From Aquibacillus albus (GTDB lineage: Bacteria > Bacillota > Bacilli > Bacillales > Amphibacillaceae), in NCBI RefSeq assembly GCF_016908325.1, contig NZ_JAFBDR010000013.1, positions 43,827-107,826 on the forward strand: 64,000 nucleotides of DNA. The letters are read 5' to 3'. A program made the translations under genes and the position numbers. A model generated the notes under the pieces. That model did no database searches. It was not told where the DNA came from and saw only the letters and a list, made by a program, of their open reading frames with translations. The first letter of the stretch is position 1; every line of letters starts with the position of its first letter. Below, in pieces: positions 9,026 to 18,988 of this stretch.

Positions 9026-9148
9026 ACGAGCAAAACATCCACCGAATAAGCTACGAGTTGTCCCGAAGCAAAAACATCTTTGAATCAACTGGAAGATGCA
9101 GGGACATGAAAGAGCGGAACGAAAACAAGAAAAAAATCTATCCAATGT
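9026..9148 (+). mobile_element. unrecognised ~120-nt structured element, copy 1 (in tRNA-Gly)
   Basis: This 123-nt segment lies between the interrupted and intact tRNA-Gly 5' ends. It begins ACGAGCAA and its core (about 9050-9106) is about 88% identical to the core of copy 2. GTCCC (9059-9063) pairs with GGGAC (9101-9105). CATCTT (9075-9080) pairs with AAGATG (9093-9098). AGTTG (9056-9060) can pair with CAACT (9086-9090) inside the hairpin loop, competing for one or two bases with the first stem. It has no coding capacity. I do not recognise the family. Confidence 0.75.
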
Positions 9149-9222
9149 GCGGGTGTAGTTTAGTGGTAAAACCTCAGCCTTCCAAGCTGATGTCGAGGGT
9201 TCGATTCCCTTCACCCGCTCCA
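9149..9222 (+). tRNA. tRNA-Gly (anticodon TCC)
   Basis: Acceptor GCGGGTG (9149-9155) pairs with CACCCGC (9212-9218), followed by discriminator T and encoded CCA. The anticodon arm is TCAGC-CTTCCAA-GCTGA with anticodon TCC at 9181-9183. The T arm contains GGTTCGATTCC. The gene is intact and carries its own complete 5' half, a duplicate of 8995-9025. Confidence 0.97.
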
Positions 9223-9254
9223 TAAATTTTATACTATGTCCCAGTAGCTCAGCA
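9223..9254 (+). pseudogene. tRNA-Arg 5' end with leader, interrupted copy (left 32-nt direct repeat)
   Basis: 15 nt of leader and the first 17 nt of tRNA-Arg (to AGCTCAGCA in the D arm) are repeated at 9372-9404, with one T inserted in the second copy. The break falls in the D loop. Confidence 0.9.
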
Positions 9255-9371
9255 ACAAGCAAGGCATCAATGAAATAGCTGCGAGTTGTTCCGAAGCAAA
9301 AACATCTTCGAATAAACTAGCAGATGCAGGAACAGGATGAATTTCATATCATTAAAATAGGTAAGATGTTT
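9255..9371 (+). mobile_element. unrecognised ~120-nt structured element, copy 2 (in tRNA-Arg)
   Basis: This 117-nt segment begins ACAAGCAA and ends ATGTT, close to the ends of copy 1. The core from GCTGCGAGTTGT to GCAGGAACA aligns without gaps to copy 1, with seven differences in about 57 nt. The outer stem is GTTCC/GGAAC here against GTCCC/GGGAC in copy 1, a compensatory base-pair change that supports a conserved RNA structure. The inner stem is CATCT/AGATG, and the AGTT/AACT loop pairing is also kept. Confidence 0.75.
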
Positions 9372-9387
9372 TAAATTTTTATACTAT

Positions 9388-9461
9388 GTCCCAGTAGCTC
9401 AGCAGGATAGAGCAACAGCCTTCTAAGCTGTGGGTCGCAGGTTCGAATCCTGCCTGGGACG
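9388..9461 (+). tRNA. tRNA-Arg (anticodon TCT)
   Basis: Acceptor GTCCCAG pairs with CTGGGAC (9454-9460), with discriminator G. The anticodon arm is ACAGC-CTTCTAA-GCTGT with anticodon TCT at 9422-9424. The T arm has GGTTCGAATCC. CCA is not encoded (GCT follows), unlike the neighbouring tRNA-Gly. Confidence 0.97.
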
Positions 9462-9474
9462 CTAGATATATGAG

Positions 9475-9535
9475 GATGTCTTTATAGTGCTTTTTTCTTA
9501 AAGTGAAAAAAGTTACCTTAAAGACATCTTTTTTT
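9475..9535 (+). terminator. terminator of the tRNA unit
   Basis: Outer stem GATGTCTTTA / TAAAGACATC encloses an inner CTTTTTTC / GAAAAAAG hairpin and is followed by seven T. Confidence 0.85.
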
Positions 9536-9641
9536 GTGTACGTAGGACGGTGAATAGATCGACAGTAAGGTTGCAGTCACGCAAGGTGAGATATACAATA
9601 GACTGACTAATAAAAAGCTAGAAAGGCTAGGTTGGTTAATT

Positions 9642-10619
9642 GTGAATGATCATAATGAGAAACTTGTAATGTTTCCAAAATGGCAAAAATCATTGGAGAA
9701 AGATAGTAAACAAGCGATAGAAGAGAAACGATATAAAGATGCACTTTATCTTTTAAATCAATTAATCGAATACGACAAAACAAGCCATGATTTATGGATC
9801 GGTAAATTAATTTGTTTAATGGAATTAGGAGAAATGGAGCAAGCAGAAGACCTTTGTCAGGATTTGGTAACTAAAGAGGATGCCTTCTATTACGAATATG
9901 TACATATTTATAGCACGATTTTGTTTCAAACCGGTCAGTATGAGCTATTGATTGAATTATTACTAGAGATTATAGAGCAAGATGATTTACCTGAATCTAT
10001 GGAACAGCAATTCCAACAGATGTTAGAGGTAAGTAAAAGTTTAAAAGAGGATAAAAAATCAGAGCAGGCACTACGTTATATTAATCATCTAAAAAGGGCC
10101 GTGATAGAAAAGGATGATGTAGTTCAATGGAGAATCATAGAAAAGTGCAAACATGTCTCTATTCAACCTTATGTACATGAATTACAACAATTATTGGTTG
10201 ATCAAGCGATTCATCCAGTCGTCAAAACAGCAATCATCGAAAGATTTCTAGAACAGCAAGTTGAGGAAGAGGTAGAAATAAGCAAATATAATCAAACCAT
10301 GAAGATTAAACCCTCTGAACTTAGGAAGGTAAATAGTGATTATTCTAGTGTGAATATATTAGGCTTGCTAGAAGATGTTGAACAGGAAAACCCAACTTTG
10401 TTTGACTTGATTAAAAAGCTTTGTCAACATTATTTATACGTTGTATACCCTTTTACTCCTAACGAAGAAGCATACCCAAAAATATCTAAAGCCCTTGAAA
10501 TTTTGGGCTACCAATATCTTCAAATAGAAAGGACTATAAATGAGCAAGATGAAGTAAATAAGTACATAATTGAGATTATAGAATGTAACAAAGAATATTC
10601 CTCTATCATAGAAGACTAG
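9642..10619 (+). CDS. ysoA: TPR-repeat protein (YsoA-like)
   Basis: A 325-residue soluble helical protein without signal peptide. The N-terminal third reads as tetratricopeptide helices (AIEEKRYKDALYLLNQLIEYDKTSHDLWIGKLICLMELGEMEQAEDL). The position before tig matches B. subtilis YsoA. The GTG at 9642 is taken as start with AAAGG about 15 nt upstream; ATG 9669 is an alternative. TPR proteins bind partners, but the partner here is not known. Confidence 0.7.
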   Translation: MNDHNEKLVMFPKWQKSLEKDSKQAIEEKRYKDALYLLNQLIEYDKTSHDLWIGKLICLMELGEMEQAEDLCQDLVTKEDAFYYEYVHIYSTILFQTGQYELLIELLLEIIEQDDLPESMEQQFQQMLEVSKSLKEDKKSEQALRYINHLKRAVIEKDDVVQWRIIEKCKHVSIQPYVHELQQLLVDQAIHPVVKTAIIERFLEQQVEEEVEISKYNQTMKIKPSELRKVNSDYSSVNILGLLEDVEQENPTLFDLIKKLCQHYLYVVYPFTPNEEAYPKISKALEILGYQYLQIERTINEQDEVNKYIIEIIECNKEYSSIIED

Positions 10620-10623
10620 TAGA

Positions 10624-10770
10624 AGATGTTCAAAAAGTCACCAAATGATAAGCGGCCTCTGCATTGGCTCGTTATTCCGTTCCTCTTGCAGGGAAAGCCT
10701 ACACACCGGCCCGAAGCTTCACCGCTTCGACCTGCTTACTTCTAATTGAGCGACTTTTGAACACACACTA
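10624..10770 (+). repeat. palindromic dispersed repeat, family A (full copy)
   Basis: A 147-nt non-coding element between ysoA and tig. The left end GATGTTCAAAAAGTC is the inverted complement of the right end GACTTTTGAACACAC. The interior shares the AAGCGGCC, TTGGCTCGTT and CGACCTGCTT blocks (inverted) with the element at 47513. It resembles a miniature inverted-repeat element. Confidence 0.75.
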
Positions 10771-10899
10771 GTAATCAAATTGTTGAAAGCATAGCGTATT
10801 ATGTTATAATAAAATGGTTGTAATTTGAGTTCCGCCTATTATACACATCAAATGTATGTAAAACAGGAAATTATGAACATAGATTTTGGAGGGAAATAC

Positions 10900-12186
10900 A
10901 TGTCAGCGAAATGGGAAAAACAAGAAGGTAATGAAGGAGTACTTACGGTAGAAGTTGATGCCGAAAAGTTTGACCAGGCTTTAGATCAAGCTTTTAAGAA
11001 GGTAGTAAAGCAAGTCCAAATTCCAGGGTTCCGTAAAGGTAAGATTCCACGTAGTATATTTGACAAACGTTTTGGAGTTGAATCTTTATATCAAGATGCT
11101 GTTGATATTATCTTGCCTCAGGAGTATACGAATGCTGTTGAGGAAACAGGAATTGAACCAATCGATCAACCGGAAGTAGATATTACTCAAATAGAGCAAG
11201 GTAAAACGTTAATTTTCACAGCAAAAGTAACGGTTAAGCCAGAAGTAAAGCTTGGTGAGTACAAGGGACTTGAAGTAGAAGAAGTAGAAACGGAAGTAAC
11301 AGATGAAGATGTAGAGAATGAATTAAAGCAACAACAAGAGCAACAAGCAGAATTGGTAGTAAAAGAAGAAGGTACTGTTGAAAATGGTGATACAGTGACA
11401 ATTGATTTTGAAGGTTTCGTTGATGGGGAAGCATTTGAAGGCGGAAAAGCGGAAAACCATCAGTTAGAAATTGGTTCAGGATCTTTCATTCCAGGCTTTG
11501 AAGATCAATTAGTTGGTAAAGAAGCAGGAGCAGATACAGAAGTAAAAGTCACTTTTCCAGAAGAGTATCATGCAGAAAACCTTGCTGGTAAAGAAGCAAC
11601 CTTTAAAGTGAAGATTCATGAGATTAAAGCAAAAGAATTACCGGAGCTTGATGATGAATTTGCGAAAGATGTTGATGAGGAAGTAGAAACTCTAGATGAA
11701 TTGAAGCAAAAAATTAGAAAACGTCTAGAAGAACAAAAGGAAAACGATGCACAGAACCAAAAGCGTGAATCATTAATTGAACAAGCAAGTGATAATGCTG
11801 AAGTCAATATTCCACAAGCGATGGTAGATAGTGAGCTTGATCGGATGCTTAAAGAATTTGAGCAAAGACTTCAAATGCAAGGTATGACAATTGATATGTA
11901 CTATCAATTCTCTGGTCAAGATGAAAACGCATTGAAAGAGCAAATGAAAATAGATGCTGAAAAACGTGTCAAAACGAATTTAACGCTTGAAGCTATTGCA
12001 AACACAGAAAATATAGAGGTATCAGATGAAGATGTTAATAAAGAATTGGAATCTATGGCTTCTATGTACCAGGCGGATGTTGAGCAACTAACTCAAATGC
12101 TTGGTGGGAACACAAATGCAATTAAGGAAGACCTTAAGTTCAAAAAGGCAATTGACTTGCTAGTTGATCAAAGTAAAACAAAATAA
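10900..12186 (+). CDS. tig: trigger factor (ribosome-associated chaperone and peptidyl-prolyl isomerase)
   Basis: It binds the ribosome exit tunnel and folds nascent chains. The ribosome-binding loop GFRKGKIP is at residues 43-50. The FKBP-type PPIase domain covers about 150-245 ([32 protein letters not shown]). The C-terminal helical chaperone arms follow. The protein has 428 residues. ATG 10900 is chosen because TGGAGGG is at 10887-10893; the frame stays open upstream to 10825 without a better site. It is followed by a terminator and then clpX, as in B. subtilis. Confidence 0.96.
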   Translation: MSAKWEKQEGNEGVLTVEVDAEKFDQALDQAFKKVVKQVQIPGFRKGKIPRSIFDKRFGVESLYQDAVDIILPQEYTNAVEETGIEPIDQPEVDITQIEQGKTLIFTAKVTVKPEVKLGEYKGLEVEEVETEVTDEDVENELKQQQEQQAELVVKEEGTVENGDTVTIDFEGFVDGEAFEGGKAENHQLEIGSGSFIPGFEDQLVGKEAGADTEVKVTFPEEYHAENLAGKEATFKVKIHEIKAKELPELDDEFAKDVDEEVETLDELKQKIRKRLEEQKENDAQNQKRESLIEQASDNAEVNIPQAMVDSELDRMLKEFEQRLQMQGMTIDMYYQFSGQDENALKEQMKIDAEKRVKTNLTLEAIANTENIEVSDEDVNKELESMASMYQADVEQLTQMLGGNTNAIKEDLKFKKAIDLLVDQSKTK

Positions 12187-12203
12187 GACATGTGTAGATA
12201 GAT

Positions 12204-12235
12204 AAACAAGGCGCGAGTTTTCGTGCCTTGTTTTC
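12204..12235 (+). terminator. terminator of tig
   Basis: The stem AACAAGGCGCGA / TCGTGCCTTGTT (one G-T pair) is followed by TTTTC. Confidence 0.85.
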
Positions 12236-12315
12236 TCTAAAAATAAAGATTAACGTTTTTGTGAAAAATACGTATTTTTAAAAAGAATTGTTACATATAC
12301 TAAGGTATATATCAT

Positions 12316-12343
12316 TTGACTTTTTGTCAGGTTTATACATAAT
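12316..12343 (+). promoter_or_regulatory. possible SigA promoter upstream of clpX
   Basis: TTGACT, a 16-nt spacer and CATAAT. It lies about 290 nt before the clpX start in a gene-free stretch (12236-12636). I see no other convincing element, riboswitch or small gene there. A start nearer the gene is equally possible. Confidence 0.3.
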
Positions 12344-12636
12344 TAAATGTACCTTTATTTATATTTGAATTTTGGGCAATTTACTAAAAAGATTATGGAA
12401 CAGTTTATAGGAATCGATACTTGGAAAGACTTCTTATAAGGTAGTCTATAAAAGTGTTATAACAATAAAGAGTTCTAGCCTACTTATCATCATTAACTTT
12501 CGTAAACTTTTTAGGAATATTCATCCAAATGTATATTGTTTTGTAATCGCTCATTAATCTGATATGATGAGCTAAAGATGTGATATTGTATGAATAATTC
12601 CTATATAGATACTTTAATTAGAGGGGTGAAATAGAG

Positions 12637-13914
12637 ATGTATAAATTTAATGAAGAAAAAGGGCAATTGAAATGTTCTTTCTGTGGAAAAAGTCAAGATC
12701 AAGTTCGAAAGTTAGTAGCTGGTCCTGGCGTTTATATATGTGATGAGTGTATTGAATTGTGTACGGAAATTGTTGAGGAAGAGCTAGGGAACGAAGAGGA
12801 AGTTGAATTTAAAGATATTCCTAAACCACAAGAAATCTGTGAAATTCTTGATGATTATGTAATTGGTCAACAAAAAGCGAAGAAAAATTTATCTGTCGCC
12901 GTTTATAACCATTATAAGCGTGTTAATTCATCAAAAGGATCTGACGATGTAGAAATCGCTAAAAGTAATATCGCTATGATTGGTCCAACTGGTAGTGGTA
13001 AAACGTTACTTGCCCAAACCTTAGCTAGAATCTTAAATGTTCCATTTGCAATAGCTGATGCAACCTCCCTAACGGAAGCGGGTTATGTCGGTGAAGATGT
13101 AGAAAACATTTTACTAAAACTTATTCAAGCTGCTGATTATGATGTAGAAAAAGCAGAAAAAGGTATTATTTACATCGATGAAATTGATAAAGTAGCTCGT
13201 AAGTCAGAAAATCCTTCAATTACAAGGGATGTTTCAGGTGAAGGTGTGCAACAAGCGTTGCTTAAGATTCTTGAAGGTACAACTGCAAGTGTTCCTCCAC
13301 AAGGGGGACGTAAACATCCTCACCAAGAATTCATTCAAATTGATACAACAAATGTACTGTTTATTTGTGGTGGAGCGTTTGACGGTATTGAACAAATTAT
13401 TAAGCGTCGTTTAGGTAAAAAAGTAATTGGATTTGGTGCTGAAGAAGCAAATCAGGATATGGATAAAGGTGAATTGCTTTCGAAAGTACTGCCAGAAGAC
13501 TTACTTCGATTTGGATTAATTCCAGAATTCATTGGTCGATTACCAGTAATTGGTAGTCTAGAGCCGTTAGATGAGGATGCATTAGTAGAAATCTTAACTA
13601 AACCAAAAAATGCATTAGTGAAGCAATATGACAAACTATTCCAAATGGATAATGTGGAATTAGAGTTCGAAGAAGAAGCGTTAATAGAAATAGCTAAAAA
13701 GGCAATTGAGCGAAAAACAGGTGCACGTGGACTTCGCTCTATTATAGAAAGCATTATGTTAGATGTTATGTTTGAGCTTCCTTCTCGTGATGATATAGAA
13801 AAGTGTATTATTACAAAAGAAACCGTCGCACTGGAAAATGGCCGTCCTAAACTTGTAATGAATGACGGTACAATTAAGGATGAAAATAAAGAATCACCGA
13901 AAGAAAGTGCATAA
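12637..13914 (+). CDS. clpX: ATP-dependent Clp protease ATP-binding subunit ClpX
   Basis: An AAA+ unfoldase that feeds substrates to ClpP. The N-terminal zinc-binding domain has C13, C16, C35 and C38. Walker A is GPTGSGKT, the pore loop is GYVGED, and Walker B is YIDEIDK. The ClpP-docking IGF loop is present in KVIGFGAEE. The length (425) is normal. The ATG is preceded by GAGGGGTG. It has its own upstream region and is followed by a weak hairpin. Confidence 0.97.
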   Translation: MYKFNEEKGQLKCSFCGKSQDQVRKLVAGPGVYICDECIELCTEIVEEELGNEEEVEFKDIPKPQEICEILDDYVIGQQKAKKNLSVAVYNHYKRVNSSKGSDDVEIAKSNIAMIGPTGSGKTLLAQTLARILNVPFAIADATSLTEAGYVGEDVENILLKLIQAADYDVEKAEKGIIYIDEIDKVARKSENPSITRDVSGEGVQQALLKILEGTTASVPPQGGRKHPHQEFIQIDTTNVLFICGGAFDGIEQIIKRRLGKKVIGFGAEEANQDMDKGELLSKVLPEDLLRFGLIPEFIGRLPVIGSLEPLDEDALVEILTKPKNALVKQYDKLFQMDNVELEFEEEALIEIAKKAIERKTGARGLRSIIESIMLDVMFELPSRDDIEKCIITKETVALENGRPKLVMNDGTIKDENKESPKESA

Positions 13915-13942
13915 AACTTTAAACAAATATAAATTTAGTCAT

Positions 13943-13974
13943 AAATCCCTTGTTATTTCGATAGCAAGGGATTT
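13943..13974 (+). terminator. hairpin after clpX
   Basis: AAATCCCTTG / CAAGGGATTT forms a stable stem, but only three T follow. It closely resembles the hairpin after spoVID at 27604. Confidence 0.5.
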
Positions 13975-14029
13975 CAGTGTGATAGAAAACTTTACCCTGC
14001 AAGTTTTGTGAAGACTTTTAATAATAAGT

Positions 14030-14059
14030 GTTTAGTAAGTTATAGCTGCGGAAATACTA
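14030..14059 (+). promoter_or_regulatory. SigF-type forespore promoter of lonB
   Basis: GTTTA (14030-14034), a 15-nt spacer and GGAAATACTA (14050-14059). This fits every defined position of the SigF consensus (GywTA, 15 nt, GgnrAnAnTw). B. subtilis lonB is known to be SigF-dependent. Confidence 0.75.
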
Positions 14060-14089
14060 ACGAGTATCACATTTTATTGGAGGTACATC

Positions 14090-15757
14090 ATGGATCTTGT
14101 TAGTATTGTAGTTATAATTCAACTATTCTTTGGTGTTGTGATTGGGCTTTACTTTTGGAATTTACTTAGGAGCCAACGAACAAATAAAAATGCAATTGAA
14201 AAAGAATCTGAGAAAGAAATGGAAAAGCTTCGTGCTATGAAAAAGGTACAACTAACTGCACCACTATCGGAGAGAATTAGACCAAGTAGCTTGTCTGAGG
14301 TTATCGGCCAAGAGGATGGTATTCAAGCATTACGTGCAGCGCTTTGTAGTAGTAATCCGCAACATGTTATTGTTTATGGCCCACCAGGGATTGGTAAGAC
14401 AGCTGCAGCTAGGCTCGTACTGGAAGAGGCAAAGCGGAATGCAAATTCACCATTTCGAGAGACTTCTCCTTTTATTGAAATCGATGCAACGACTGCAAGA
14501 TTTGATGAAAGAGGTGTTGCAGATCCATTAATGGGATCTGTACATGATCCGATTTATCAAGGAGCAGGTGCTATGGGCCAAGCAGGAATTCCACAGCCTA
14601 AAAGGGGCGCAGTATCAAATGCTCACGGTGGCGTGTTGTTTATAGATGAAATAGGGGAACTGCACCCAATTCAAATGAATAAATTATTAAAAGTATTAGA
14701 AGATAGAAAAGTACAATATGAAAGTGCCTATTACAGCGAAGAAAACAAAAATATCCCAACACATATACATCAAATATTTAGAAATGGGTTACCAGCTGAT
14801 TTTCGTTTAATTGGTGCAACAACTAGAATGCCAGAGGAAATACCTCCTGCTATACGTTCAAGGTGCTTAGAAATATTCTTTCGAGAATTAGAACCTGAAG
14901 AGATAATAAACGTAGCAACGAGGGCAAGCAAAAAGATAAATTGTAAAATTTCAGACGATGCGTTGCAGGTATTATCTGTTTATGCTCGTAACGGAAGAGA
15001 AGCTGTAAATATGATACAGATTGCTGCAAGTATTGCAATGAAAGAGGCTAGAGACTTAATTTCACAATCTGATATGGAATGGGTTGTTGATTCTAGTCGC
15101 TTATCACCAAGACTGAAGCCAAATGTGACACCAAAGAACCAAATCGGTAAAGTGAATGGACTTGCAGTGCAAGGACCGAGTACCGGAAATTTACTGGAAA
15201 TAGAAATCATGGTTTTACCGTGCAGCGATAAAGGAACGATAACCATAACAGGAATAGCAGAAGAAGAAACGATTGGTAACCAATCTAAATCAATTAAAAG
15301 GAAGAGTATGGCGAGAGGTTCTGTCGAAAATGTGATGACATTACTTAAATCACTTGGAATACCTGCGCATGAATACGACGTGCACGTCAATTTTCCAGGT
15401 GGTATCCCTGTAGATGGACCTTCGGCTGGTTTAGCAATGGCGTCTGGAATATACTCTGCTATTCGAAAAATACCAGTTCGTTATGATACGGCAATGACTG
15501 GAGAAGTTAGCCTTTATGGAGAAATTAAGCCAATTGGTGGTGTTTTAACGAAAATTAAAGCAGCAAAACAGGCAGGAGCAACGCGTGTTGTTATTCCAAA
15601 GGCAAACTACCAAGCAATTTGTGACAAAATAACAGGAATCGAAATTTTTCCAGTTGAAACATTTAAAGAGGCACTGCCTTTAATATTAGATTTAAAATAT
15701 CTATCAGAAAATAAAGGGAAGGATGATGAGCTTTTTCTTCCAAGCTCATCAGCTTAA
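14090..15757 (+). CDS. lonB: Lon-like forespore protease LonB
   Basis: A membrane-anchored Lon-type protease of the developing forespore. Residues 1-24 form one transmembrane segment (LVSIVVIIQLFFGVVIGLYFW). The AAA+ domain has Walker A YGPPGIGKT and Walker B LFIDEIGE. The C-terminal S16 protease domain has the catalytic serine in DGPSAGLAM and lysine in GGVLTKIKAAKQAG. It lacks the long Lon N-terminal substrate domain, as expected for LonB (555 residues; B. subtilis about 552). The SigF promoter upstream supports compartment-specific expression. lonA follows as a separate transcription unit. Confidence 0.95.
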   Translation: MDLVSIVVIIQLFFGVVIGLYFWNLLRSQRTNKNAIEKESEKEMEKLRAMKKVQLTAPLSERIRPSSLSEVIGQEDGIQALRAALCSSNPQHVIVYGPPGIGKTAAARLVLEEAKRNANSPFRETSPFIEIDATTARFDERGVADPLMGSVHDPIYQGAGAMGQAGIPQPKRGAVSNAHGGVLFIDEIGELHPIQMNKLLKVLEDRKVQYESAYYSEENKNIPTHIHQIFRNGLPADFRLIGATTRMPEEIPPAIRSRCLEIFFRELEPEEIINVATRASKKINCKISDDALQVLSVYARNGREAVNMIQIAASIAMKEARDLISQSDMEWVVDSSRLSPRLKPNVTPKNQIGKVNGLAVQGPSTGNLLEIEIMVLPCSDKGTITITGIAEEETIGNQSKSIKRKSMARGSVENVMTLLKSLGIPAHEYDVHVNFPGGIPVDGPSAGLAMASGIYSAIRKIPVRYDTAMTGEVSLYGEIKPIGGVLTKIKAAKQAGATRVVIPKANYQAICDKITGIEIFPVETFKEALPLILDLKYLSENKGKDDELFLPSSSA

Positions 15758-15784
15758 AGTTTACAAAATCTAAACTTTTCTTTA
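15756..15784 (+). terminator. weak terminator after lonB
   Basis: The 8-bp stem AAAGTTTA / TAAACTTT is followed by TCTTT and overlaps the lonB stop codon. It is AT-rich and likely inefficient. Confidence 0.4.
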
Positions 15785-15880
15785 AACTTTAAGAAAACTA
15801 GTTATAACTAGGTATTAAGGATTATTTTATCAAAGCAAAATATAATGGTAAAAAGCGTCTAACTAATGGAGGTGCAATAA

Positions 15881-18220
15881 ATGGCAGAACCAAATAAAAT
15901 TCACATCCCCCTCCTACCTTTACGTGGCATTTTAGTCTTTCCTACAATGGTATTACATCTGGATGTAGGACGTGATAAATCAGTAAATGCGCTCGAAAAA
16001 GCAATGATGGAGGATAATAACATCTTCTTAGCTGCACAAAAGGAAAGTGCAATTGATGAGCCAGATGCAAAGGATATCTATCGAATTGGTACATTAGCAA
16101 AGGTTAAGCAAATGTTAAAGCTTCCGAATGGTACGATTCGAGTATTAGTAGAAGGAATTCATCGAGGAGAAATCATTCAATTTTTGGAGGATGATGATCA
16201 ATTTCTCGTAGAGGTTCAGGAATTCAAAGACATTCATGGTAACAAAAATGAAGAATCAGCGCTTATGCGTTCATTGCTTGATCAATTTGAGCAATACATA
16301 AAAATTTCAAAGAAAATTACTCCAGAGACATTAGCAACTGTCTCTGATATTGATGAACCAGGACGTCTCGCAGATATTATCACGTCTCATTTATCACTAA
16401 AAATTAAAGATAAGCAAGAATTGCTAGAAACGGAAAACATTAAAAAAAGATTGCAACAATTAATTAATATTATTTCTAATGAACGTGAAGTTTTAAACCT
16501 TGAAAAGAAAATCGGTCAACGTGTTAAGAAATCAATGGAACAGACACAAAAAGAGTATTATTTGCGTGAGCAGATGAAGGCGATTCAAAAAGAGCTAGGC
16601 GATAAAGACGGTAAGGCCGGTGAAGTCGCTCAATTAAGAGATAAGGTTGAAAAGTCCGATATGCCTGAACGAATAATGAACGTTGCAATGAAAGAGTTAG
16701 ACAGGTACGAAAAAGTACCACAAAGCTCTGCAGAAAGCTCCGTTATTAGAAACTATGTGGATTGGCTATTAGCTTTACCATGGAATAATGAGACTGAAGA
16801 TACATTGGATATAAGTCATGTTCAAGCTATTTTGGATGAAGACCATTATGGTTTGGAAAAAGTCAAAGAACGTATTCTTGAGTATTTAGCTGTCCAACAG
16901 CTTACTCAATCTCTGAAAGGCCCAATACTGTGTCTAGTTGGACCCCCTGGTGTAGGGAAGACCTCCCTAGCGACCTCGATTGCTCGTGCAATTAATAGAA
17001 ATTTTGTCCGAATTTCCTTAGGTGGAGTCCGAGATGAAGCAGAAATTCGAGGCCACAGAAGAACTTATGTAGGTGCAATGCCCGGAAGAATAATTCAAGG
17101 GATGAAAAAGGCAGAAACGATAAACCCTGTATTTCTTCTTGATGAAATTGATAAAATGGCAAGTGATTTTCGAGGTGATCCATCATCAGCTATGTTGGAG
17201 GTATTGGATCCTGAACAAAATAGTACATTCAGTGATCATTTCATTGAAGAAACCTATAATCTATCGCAAGTTATGTTTATTGCAACTGCTAACAATTTAA
17301 CTACTATCCCAGGTCCATTGTTGGATCGAATGGAAGTAATAACGATTGCTGGCTATACGGAATTAGAGAAGCTCCATATTTCAAAAAATCATTTAATTCC
17401 AAAGCAAATCAAGGAAAACGGATTGAAAAAAAGTCAGGTGCAGATAAGAGATGAAGCACTGTTAAAATTAATCCGTATGTACACGAGAGAAGCTGGTGTG
17501 CGAGGTTTAGAAAGACAGATTGCTTCCTTGTGCCGGAAAGCAGCAAAAATTATTGTATCTGAAAATAAGCGACGTGTAATTATTACAGAAAAACAGCTAG
17601 AAGTGATGTTAGGAAAGCCTAAGTTTCGTTATGGAGTGATGGAGGAGGAAGACCAAGTGGGTGCTGCCACTGGTTTAGCTTACACAACAGCTGGTGGAGA
17701 TACATTATCGATAGAAGTGAGTCTTTATCCAGGGAAAGGGAAGCTAACATTAACAGGCAAGTTGGGAGATGTGATGAAAGAGTCCGCACAAGCCGCTTTT
17801 AGTTATATACGATCACGTGCCACAGAACTAAATATTGATCCTGACTTTCATGAAAATAATGATATTCATATTCATGTGCCTGAAGGGGCAACACCTAAAG
17901 ATGGTCCTTCAGCTGGAATTACCATGGCTACAGCACTTGTTTCTGCTTTAACTGGAAGACCCGTTAGAAAAGAAGTTGGTATGACTGGTGAAATTACACT
18001 GAGGGGAAGAGTATTACCAATTGGTGGTCTAAAGGAAAAGTCACTTAGTGCACACCGAGCGGGGATAACAAAAATTATTATCCCTGCAGATAATGAAAAG
18101 GATTTAGAAGATATACCCGCAAGTATTAGAGATGAATTAACATTTGTTCCAGTTAGTCATTTGGATCAAGTATTAGAACATGCATTATCGGAGGAGAAAA
18201 ATGAAGGTAACCAACGCTGA
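15881..18220 (+). CDS. lonA: ATP-dependent protease La (Lon)
   Basis: A 779-residue cytosolic AAA+ protease degrading damaged and regulatory proteins. The N-terminal LON domain starts [23 protein letters not shown]. The AAA+ module has Walker A GPPGVGKT and Walker [10 protein letters not shown]. The protease domain has the catalytic serine in [14 protein letters not shown] (about residue 677) and lysine in [21 protein letters not shown] precedes the ATG. The 3' end overlaps engB by 20 nt, so translational coupling is likely. Confidence 0.97.
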   Translation: MAEPNKIHIPLLPLRGILVFPTMVLHLDVGRDKSVNALEKAMMEDNNIFLAAQKESAIDEPDAKDIYRIGTLAKVKQMLKLPNGTIRVLVEGIHRGEIIQFLEDDDQFLVEVQEFKDIHGNKNEESALMRSLLDQFEQYIKISKKITPETLATVSDIDEPGRLADIITSHLSLKIKDKQELLETENIKKRLQQLINIISNEREVLNLEKKIGQRVKKSMEQTQKEYYLREQMKAIQKELGDKDGKAGEVAQLRDKVEKSDMPERIMNVAMKELDRYEKVPQSSAESSVIRNYVDWLLALPWNNETEDTLDISHVQAILDEDHYGLEKVKERILEYLAVQQLTQSLKGPILCLVGPPGVGKTSLATSIARAINRNFVRISLGGVRDEAEIRGHRRTYVGAMPGRIIQGMKKAETINPVFLLDEIDKMASDFRGDPSSAMLEVLDPEQNSTFSDHFIEETYNLSQVMFIATANNLTTIPGPLLDRMEVITIAGYTELEKLHISKNHLIPKQIKENGLKKSQVQIRDEALLKLIRMYTREAGVRGLERQIASLCRKAAKIIVSENKRRVIITEKQLEVMLGKPKFRYGVMEEEDQVGAATGLAYTTAGGDTLSIEVSLYPGKGKLTLTGKLGDVMKESAQAAFSYIRSRATELNIDPDFHENNDIHIHVPEGATPKDGPSAGITMATALVSALTGRPVRKEVGMTGEITLRGRVLPIGGLKEKSLSAHRAGITKIIIPADNEKDLEDIPASIRDELTFVPVSHLDQVLEHALSEEKNEGNQR

Positions 18221-18788
18221 AATAGTCATTAGCGCTGTTTCTAGTAAACAGTATCCAGGTGATCAATTACCTGAAATTGCGTTAGCCGGCAGGTCAAATG
18301 TAGGAAAATCATCTTTTATCAATAAGATGATTAATCGTAAGAACTTGGCTCGAACTTCTTCAAAGCCTGGTAAGACACAAACCCTTAATTTCTATAAAAT
18401 AAATGAAGCTTTTTATTTTGTTGATGTACCAGGTTATGGATATGCCAAGGTTTCAAAAAAAGAAAGAGAAGCATGGGGAAGAATGATTGAGCAATATTTT
18501 ACGGAACGATCAAATCTTCAAGTGGCTACTTTAATTACTGATATTCGGCATGAACCAACAGCTGATGATGTTCGAATGTATAATTTTTTAAAACACTATG
18601 AACTTCCAGTTATAGTTATTGCAACGAAGGTAGATAAGATTTCAAAAAATAAGCGAGTGAATCATTTACAACGTGCAATAAAAAAAATGGATTTAGAAGC
18701 AGAAGATTTAATCATCCCATTCTCTTCAGAAACTGGAGAAGGGAAGGATGATGCGTGGAAGGCTATTCAAGGATTTATTTCACGTTGA
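18201..18788 (+). CDS. engB: ribosome biogenesis GTPase EngB (YsxC)
   Basis: An essential small GTPase for 50S subunit assembly. G1 is [10 protein letters not shown]2 threonine lies in SKPGKTQT, G3 is [14 protein letters not shown] and G4 is TKVDK. The length is 195 residues with start ATG 18201 after CGGAGGAG. It overlaps the end of lonA, the conserved lonA-ysxC arrangement of bacilli. Confidence 0.96.
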   Translation: MKVTNAEIVISAVSSKQYPGDQLPEIALAGRSNVGKSSFINKMINRKNLARTSSKPGKTQTLNFYKINEAFYFVDVPGYGYAKVSKKEREAWGRMIEQYFTERSNLQVATLITDIRHEPTADDVRMYNFLKHYELPVIVIATKVDKISKNKRVNHLQRAIKKMDLEAEDLIIPFSSETGEGKDDAWKAIQGFISR

Positions 18789-18846
18789 GACAAATAAAAT
18801 TGTAGCGGAGAAATAAACCATTATAAGATGAACAATGAATTTTTCT

Positions 18847-18966
18847 AGGGAGGCTGTCCTACAAGCAAAGGGTCAGACCTCTCAACTACAACATCTAGTA
18901 ATATTATAATAAACATTAATTGTTGTAGTATAACGAGGTGTCAGACCCTTATGGGACAGTCTCTTT
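18847..18966 (+). repeat. nested palindromic repeat, family B
   Basis: A ~120-nt non-coding palindrome between engB and a convergent gene. Outer arms GAGGCTGTCC / GGGACAGTCTC enclose GGGTCAGACCTC / GAGGTGTCAGACCC and an inner ACTACAACA / TGTTGTAGT. It begins with the same GAGGCTGTCC..AAGCAAAGGG string as the short hairpin at 32112. It may also serve as a bidirectional terminator. Confidence 0.7.
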
Positions 18967-18988
18967 ATGCATATTTTAAATAATTAAG

